Source of the DNA: Trema orientale
Lineage: Eukaryota > Streptophyta > Magnoliopsida > Rosales > Cannabaceae
NCBI GenBank assembly: GCA_002914845.1
Contig: JXTC01000053.1
Coordinates: 849,460 to 913,459, forward strand
Reading direction: 5' to 3'
DNA: 64,000 nt
In this document: piece by piece, positions 58,350 to 64,000 of the stretch
Position numbering within the stretch: the stretch's first letter is position 1
Layout of the letters: every line of letters begins with the position of its first letter
The notes under the pieces: generated by a model
Told to the model about the DNA's origin: nothing
The model's input: only the letters and a program-made list of their open reading frames with translations
Databases searched by the model: none
Program-made: the position numbers and the translations under genes

Positions 58350-61300
58350 ATATGTAACTCAGGAATTTTTTATTTTTTGTCTTCCTTATTTTGCAGTTTT
58401 GCTCGTATATTCATCTCATTTATGCTTTATTTACATTACCATTTACATCATAACGAAAATTACTCTAAATGTAATTCCCAAATAAATTACTTGCTCTTTT
58501 ACCTTTTTCTCCGGAGTTTACTCTAGACATCATTGCCGATTGGCATAGCTATACTAGCTAGTAGTAAACATTGCAAGTTACAGTCTTTACGTACTGCTAT
58601 ATATAACTGACGTACCATAAACCTATAGTTGACAGTTAACACCATAAATAAATAAATCGGTTATCTGCTAAAAAAAAAAAAAAAAACCATGAAATATAGT
58701 TTTTCTATAAATTTAACAATGTTTTGTATTTTATGTAAAATTATACTTTCATATTTCAAATCACTACAAATTTGTATTTTTTGCATATAAATTAATCAAC
58801 AAATTTCTCATTAAACGCCGAATTTGAATTGAGAATATCTTATTGTTGCTGAATAACACAATAAATCTATTGAAAATAATTTAAAACAATTAGTACAAAT
58901 CACTCAATTTATACATAAAAAGTACAAATTTTGCATAGATTTAAAATGTGGAGTTATTATTAGACACAAGTTAAAAGACAAGATTAAAATTACAAAAAAG
59001 TCATACTTCAGGGTAATTTTTTTCGATTATCCCTAAGTAAAATTAATCTTTTAAATACGTCAATCCAAAAAAAAAACCACTTTGAAGTCCACTTGTATAT
59101 AATGTAGTAATGTACATATCTAAACTTTACATCATACAAGAATTTCATATCAAATTTAAATAGCATATAATCAACCATTTGACGGTTGATATGTCCACCG
59201 GTTCTTTTCTTCATGCATAAGTCATAAGTTCGAGTTAAGAATGCCATAATGAACACAATATCTGAACAATTCACTTCAAGAAAGATTCATGCATTTTACC
59301 ACGAGTTATTTGAGAATCTAACAAACTATAATAGAAACTTGATTTTAGTATTTTTGATACTAAGACATAAGACCCCAATTTTTATTCCTCTGTCATTAGT
59401 TCTCCTTACCCACCAAATTAAAATGAGTACTGCATCCTTCAATGAAACAACCAGAGAATACTTTATGCAAATTCAATTGAGCTATAGAGTTTTCTAACAA
59501 GAATACGGTCCTGGACAGTTCTTGACACCATCCTGACACCCCCCATGGGCCTTATGGCCCTTCCCCACTCATTCATGTCTTGTCCGCTCTTGAAAATAGC
59601 TGTACAATCACAAAAGTTGTCCCAAACCCCCTTTTTTTTTTTTTAACTTAAATTTTCTGTGCTGTTGAGCAATCCAACATCCCAACCCCCCACTTCCATT
59701 AAAAGTCTTTGAAAACTCAAGGGGAGTTAAAACGTTTCATAGTGGATAGAGAGAGAAAAAAGAGACGGGGTCCAGTCTTGAAATTTGCGTACGAGATAAG
59801 GATTGTTTGGAATAGTTTTTATTTTATTTTTATGTAATTGAAGAACAGAAATTAAAAACATTTAATATACTATTTAGATAGTATATTTTAAATATTAAAT
59901 TTAGGATTAAAATGGTATTATTTTGTCATTTATTTAAATGATACCAAATATAAAAATATAAATTTTTATTAAAATCTAAAAAAAAAATTCCATATTTTTT
60001 TAAAACTCTTCTTAAAAAAATTATATGAGTTTGGCTTCTTTTGGAAATGTTTTTAGAGCTCAAAAATTCTTTTGATATTTCACCTAAACAGACTATCTGC
60101 TTTTGGGCTCAGGAAGCCCAAAAAAATACCTTTAAAATTCATAACAAATAAACCCAAAGTCATAAACCTAGTCCTAATTAAACTATTGTTGGTAAAGATG
60201 GGAAAAAAAATGGAGGAATTGATAGAGTAGAAGAAAATAATTGAAAATATAAAGGATGAAAAAAAAAATCTTTCGTTTAAAGTTGTTTGGTACACAATGA
60301 AGAAATAATAAAAGTTATTTTCAAAATAATTATTTTTTTGGTATATATTACTATTTTTAAAGTTTGGTATACAAATGTAGTATGGGGATTTGAAACCTTC
60401 GTCGACTTTGAAAATGTTTCCATTAATCCCTTTACCCAATAACTCATCCTCACTTTCTCTCCTTTTTTCTCTCCCATATATTTTCTTTTTACTCTATCTT
60501 TTTCTTTTCACCAAACATAACCTAATCACTTGGAAAAATAATAATAATAACAAAGGACTTTCTACAGTTGTTGAAAGCAAAAAGGGTAGTAAAGTTTTGT
60601 GGGTAGGCATTAGGCAGAGCATATAGCATGGTCCATGTCATTATTAATAAATGGTTCTTGAAAGTACATCCCTTTTTCTTTTTCTACTTTCAAATAATTT
60701 GCAGCTAATTACAATTTGTGTCTCGTTGATCAAAACTTTTTTAACTTACTGATTTGATGTTACAAATATCTGAGAATGCCGTTGTTTGTATACTTGCATT
60801 CCCACCCACCAATTCATGAGTGGGTAGGCTATAAAGGCTATGATTAAGCAAGTGCAATTAGTGAGTTTATGGTTATTGATCAACATCCATTCATGGCACG
60901 TCGAAGTTTGTAGAAGCTATTAATCTTCTTTTTTTTCCATTCAAATTGGAAAGTTCTTGTGATCAAGTTAAAGAGAGATATTAATCATCAACATGTGAGC
61001 TTCATGTAAATAATTGATACATTATGGTATGACCATCAACATCATCTAGGGGGGTTTTTTTTTTTTTTTGTTAGTCAGGTTTTCAAGGGGAAATCGTCTA
61101 TTTATTTACATTCATACTTTGTTGTTTAGTGTATGAAACTTAAAAGGCAAAATATATAGCTTCTTTCTTTTTCTTTTTTTTTCAAACAAAATTTTTCTTT
61201 GTATTGCTAGAGAATACCCGAAAAATAGTTGGTATACCTATGTGAATTATGAAGTTCAAGTCTGTAGGACTATCTCAAATGCATTATGCGGAAAGAAAAA

Positions 61301-62003
61301 AAAAAAGTTAAATTTGAAATACATTTTTTGAGTTTTGCTCCAATACACTATTTTATATTTATAAATCTTATTTTTTTTCTACTATTAATTCCTATTATTA
61401 TATAATCTAATTACTAACGATAAAAACTCCATTTTACTTACTAATTTAAAATTACTCATACTCTATTTAAATGAACAAAATAGTTAATACAATAACTTAT
61501 ATTCTTCTATTAAAACATATATATGTATATTCTAACAATCACATTTAAAATAATAATAATTAATACCAATTTAAAAGAAAAACAATAATAATTGGCTGCT
61601 CTCTGATTTGAATAGCTGAATTAATTGTACAAATTGGCACTCCTTTACTACTATCTTCTTTTTTTTTTTTTTTTGCTGCAAATTGACAGTGTACAGTAAA
61701 CTAAACCAATTCTTAAGAATAATAAAAGGGCGGATCGGGGACGGTTTTTCAATTACCATCCCCGTTCCCGAAGGTGAATTTTAATACCATACCTGTCCAG
61801 TTAACCATTACTTTATATGCAGGTACGATGCGCGGGGAATAACTGATGGATAATAGGAAAAATTATGATTATGTATTACTTGTTAATCATGATAAAATAA
61901 GAAAATTATAAAATTAAAATTCCAAGTAAACATTGTTATACGATCTTAAAATCTACATTATTGGTCAAAACTAAGAAATGGGAGTCAACGACCGAGTTAA
62001 ATG
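58350..62003. other. intergenic, no gene recognised
   Basis: AT-rich throughout. 59510-59780 is less AT-rich with several C runs (ACCCCCC, CCCCCTTTT), but no frame was recognised. 61725-61860 holds GC-rich words (GGCGGATCGGGGACGG, CGCGGGGAATAAC) typical of decayed plant DNA transposons. Short frames at 60080-60626 lie in low-complexity sequence. Confidence 0.45.
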
Positions 62004-62546
62004 TGTTAGGTCGCATGTGTGCTTTCCTGATCGAAGTGGGACCTTCTCCGAATGAATTAAGTGCGACTATAATAAAGAGAAAACTAGATCGATCTTCTCC
62101 AAATAGGTAATCTGCGAGAAAAGAAAATAAACTTTTGAGTCAATATCAGGTAATCAATTTCATTAAAGATGTTACTCGATTTTGTATTGTTACCCGAAAT
62201 TGTATTTCTGATTATGTACTTACCTGTTTTCATAATTAAGAAACATTGAGTTACCCTCACCTATATAAAGGGAGCTCAGTCTCATAATTTAGACACACAA
62301 TGATCTCGCGATCACTTCATTATACTACTCTATAATTCTCTCTTTGCTCTCACATTAAGATTTAGAGAAACCCTTGTAATTTTCCAGAAAATAGTGAAGA
62401 ACAGTGGACGTAGGCTCATCACTTTTGGGGCTGAACCACTATAAGATTCTCGTCTCTTTATTTGCTTTACTTGATCAATCCTTTTCACACATAAGCCACA
62501 TATCGCAATTTTCCTAAATTCATTGTTGACAAAACCTCCGTTAACA
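62004..62546 (+). repeat. 5' LTR of a Tat-lineage Ty3/gypsy element
   Basis: A 543-bp block from TGTTAGGTCGCAT to GTTAACA. It contains a TATA box (CCTATATAAAGGGAG at about 62261) and is followed by the primer-site phrase TAGCGCTAGAAGGAGGG seen in Tat-type elements. The partner LTR lies outside the window. Confidence 0.72.
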
Positions 62547-64000
62547 ATTAGCGCTAGAAGGAGGGCTATTCCAGCAAAGATTTTGTCAATTTCGCTTCTC
62601 CAGCAATGGCAAATACTAGAAGCACCACCAAAAATGCTAGAGTTAGCCAAAACCAACCCCAAAGCACTACTGCTACACAGGTGGATCCTGCTCAGGATCA
62701 GCCTACCGTGACCGCACCAGAGAACATTGTCCAGAGACAAGATCGCATAGAGGATGCACTGGCAAACCTTCAGCAAATCACCAACCAGATTAATGATTCT
62801 CTGCGGCGACTTGCTGAAGGACAGATGGTGACTCCACTGCAGCAGGAATGTCCCAGAGATTGTCCTGCTCGACGACCTGAGAGAGGAATTTAGATCCAAG
62901 AGACAGGAAATTGCAATCAGCCTAGAACCCAACAAGAGCGCCATGCAGATCGTACTTCCAAGGGAAAAGGCAAGGTCGCGAACTTACCACAAGAATCTGG
63001 TACCGGGAGTTCGAGCACAGATCATAATCATGGACAACCCTCTCGGCGAGCTGCCATCAGCTGTGATCATCTGAGCAACGAGCAAAACTGTCAATCGAGG
63101 AGTGTCTTCGAAAGGATTAGTAAGGAGCCAAGGCAGAATCCTGTAGACCTAAGACAACACCTGGAGCAGCGACGTAGTCATGAGCGATCTATATCTTATC
63201 ATAACAACAGAAGTCGATCTCATCGCACTATTTCAGTGGAATCTTCACAAAGGTCGCAGTAGACCCTATCTGACTAACCTGCCTTATGTCGTGATAACGA
63301 CCAAAGGCCACTCTTGCCGCTAGTATGAGATAATGCTCTTCCTCTGAACATCGATATTCATAACTTGAGGATCGTATTAGATGCACTTACTGACTGGGAT
63401 GATGAGCTCACTGATGGATATAGTCAATCGCCATTTAATGAGGAGGTTCGAGCTGCTGCATTACCTGTTGGATTCAAACTTCCTACCATAAATACTTTTG
63501 ATGGGAAAACCGATCCACAGGACCATATGGACCACTTCAGTGACCTGATAGAGCTCTATCGAGTTGATGACCATGCACGTTGCAGGTGCTTTGCTGTAAC
63601 TCTCACAGGTACAGCAAAGAAGTGGTTCCGAGGACTTAAGCCTGGTTCTATCTCGTCATGGCAACAACTTCAGACTGCGTTCTTAAGATAATTCCAGGCT
63701 GCGAAAAACTTTACTATTCCACTTATCAGTCTATCTGCTATTCGACAAGGTCTAGAGGAGACTCTGTGATCTTACCTCAATCGCTTTACCTCAGAGTTGA
63801 AGAAAGTTAATAATCCGCCTGAAGGAGGAGTCTTGACTCTAATGATGGCCAGGGTGCGACTAGAAACTAAACTCTGGGAGGAATTGCTGGGGCGAGAATG
63901 CAGAACTCTTGAAGACTTCTATCGGAGAGTTGACCGACATCTAAAGGTGGAATCTTCACGTGAGAATCTTCATAAGACAAAGAAAAGAGGAGAAAAAGAC
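62547..64000 (+). mobile_element. Tat-lineage Ty3/gypsy element, gag part, continuing past the window
   Basis: After the primer site, gag starts near 62606 (MANTRSTTKNARV, with a coiled-coil-like Gln/Asn-rich segment). From about 63365 the Retrotrans_gag domain is clear (TFDGKTDPQDHMDHF, then FAVTLTGTAKKWFRGL and a GSISSW phrase). The wording is that of the Tat clade. Pol would lie beyond the right edge. It is broken, with several breaks visible in this part. Confidence 0.85.

Noticed and set aside
1-64000. CRISPR arrays, operons, bacterial promoters
   Set aside because: The sequence is eukaryotic plant DNA; tandem repeats present are LTR-internal, microsatellite or intergenic duplications without spacers.

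Overview
The window is AT-rich plant nuclear DNA, almost certainly from a eudicot. It holds intron-containing phytocyanin genes, a plant-specific KIX8/KIX9-type gene, plant LTR-retrotransposon lineages (Sirevirus, Tat/Athila-like, Tekay-like chromovirus), a Kaonashi-type Mutator element, a tRNA-derived SINE and many MITEs. No species-level call is possible. Only three host genes are supported; most of the rest is mobile DNA.

Layout. 1-16934 is a nest of LTR retrotransposon fossils: an LTR cut by the window edge (1-1600), a non-autonomous Ty3/gypsy element on the minus strand (1601-7034), a broken Sirevirus (7035-13185) and the 3' end plus LTR of a Tekay-like chromovirus (13186-16934). 17125-17468 is a MITE. 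21590-27840 is a second Sirevirus of the same family, with an extra reading frame between pol and its LTR. 28501-29170 is a tandem duplication of about 337 bp. 30908-31180 is a SINE with clear target-site duplications.

Host genes. Two phytocyanin paralogues lie in tandem on the plus strand. The first (32188-33335, 164 aa) keeps Met at the axial copper position; the second (46177-50471, 172 aa) has Gln at the aligned position and a 3.8-kb intron full of repeats. Both should be secreted, probably GPI-anchored, blue copper proteins. Between them sits a complete-looking Mutator-like element (37344-43404) with a perfect 9-bp target duplication. It carries a decayed MudrA-type transposase and, on the opposite strand, a decayed DUF1985-type gene, which marks it as a Kaonashi (KI-MULE) element. 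On the minus strand, 55732-54048 encodes a four-exon, 425-aa KIX8/KIX9-like protein with an N-terminal KIX domain and an LxLxL (EAR) motif. It is likely a corepressor adaptor in organ-size control.

A recurring theme is Mutator-type insertion. Besides the 6-kb element, five short inverted-repeat elements (17125, 41823, 45246, 49261, 51057) have recognisable 8-10 bp target duplications and share a loose terminal motif. The window ends in a Tat-lineage Ty3/gypsy element (62004-64000), of which the 5' LTR and gag are visible. No CRISPR array, operon, tRNA or rRNA gene was seen. Exon boundaries were inferred by eye from GT/AG sites, frame and family length.
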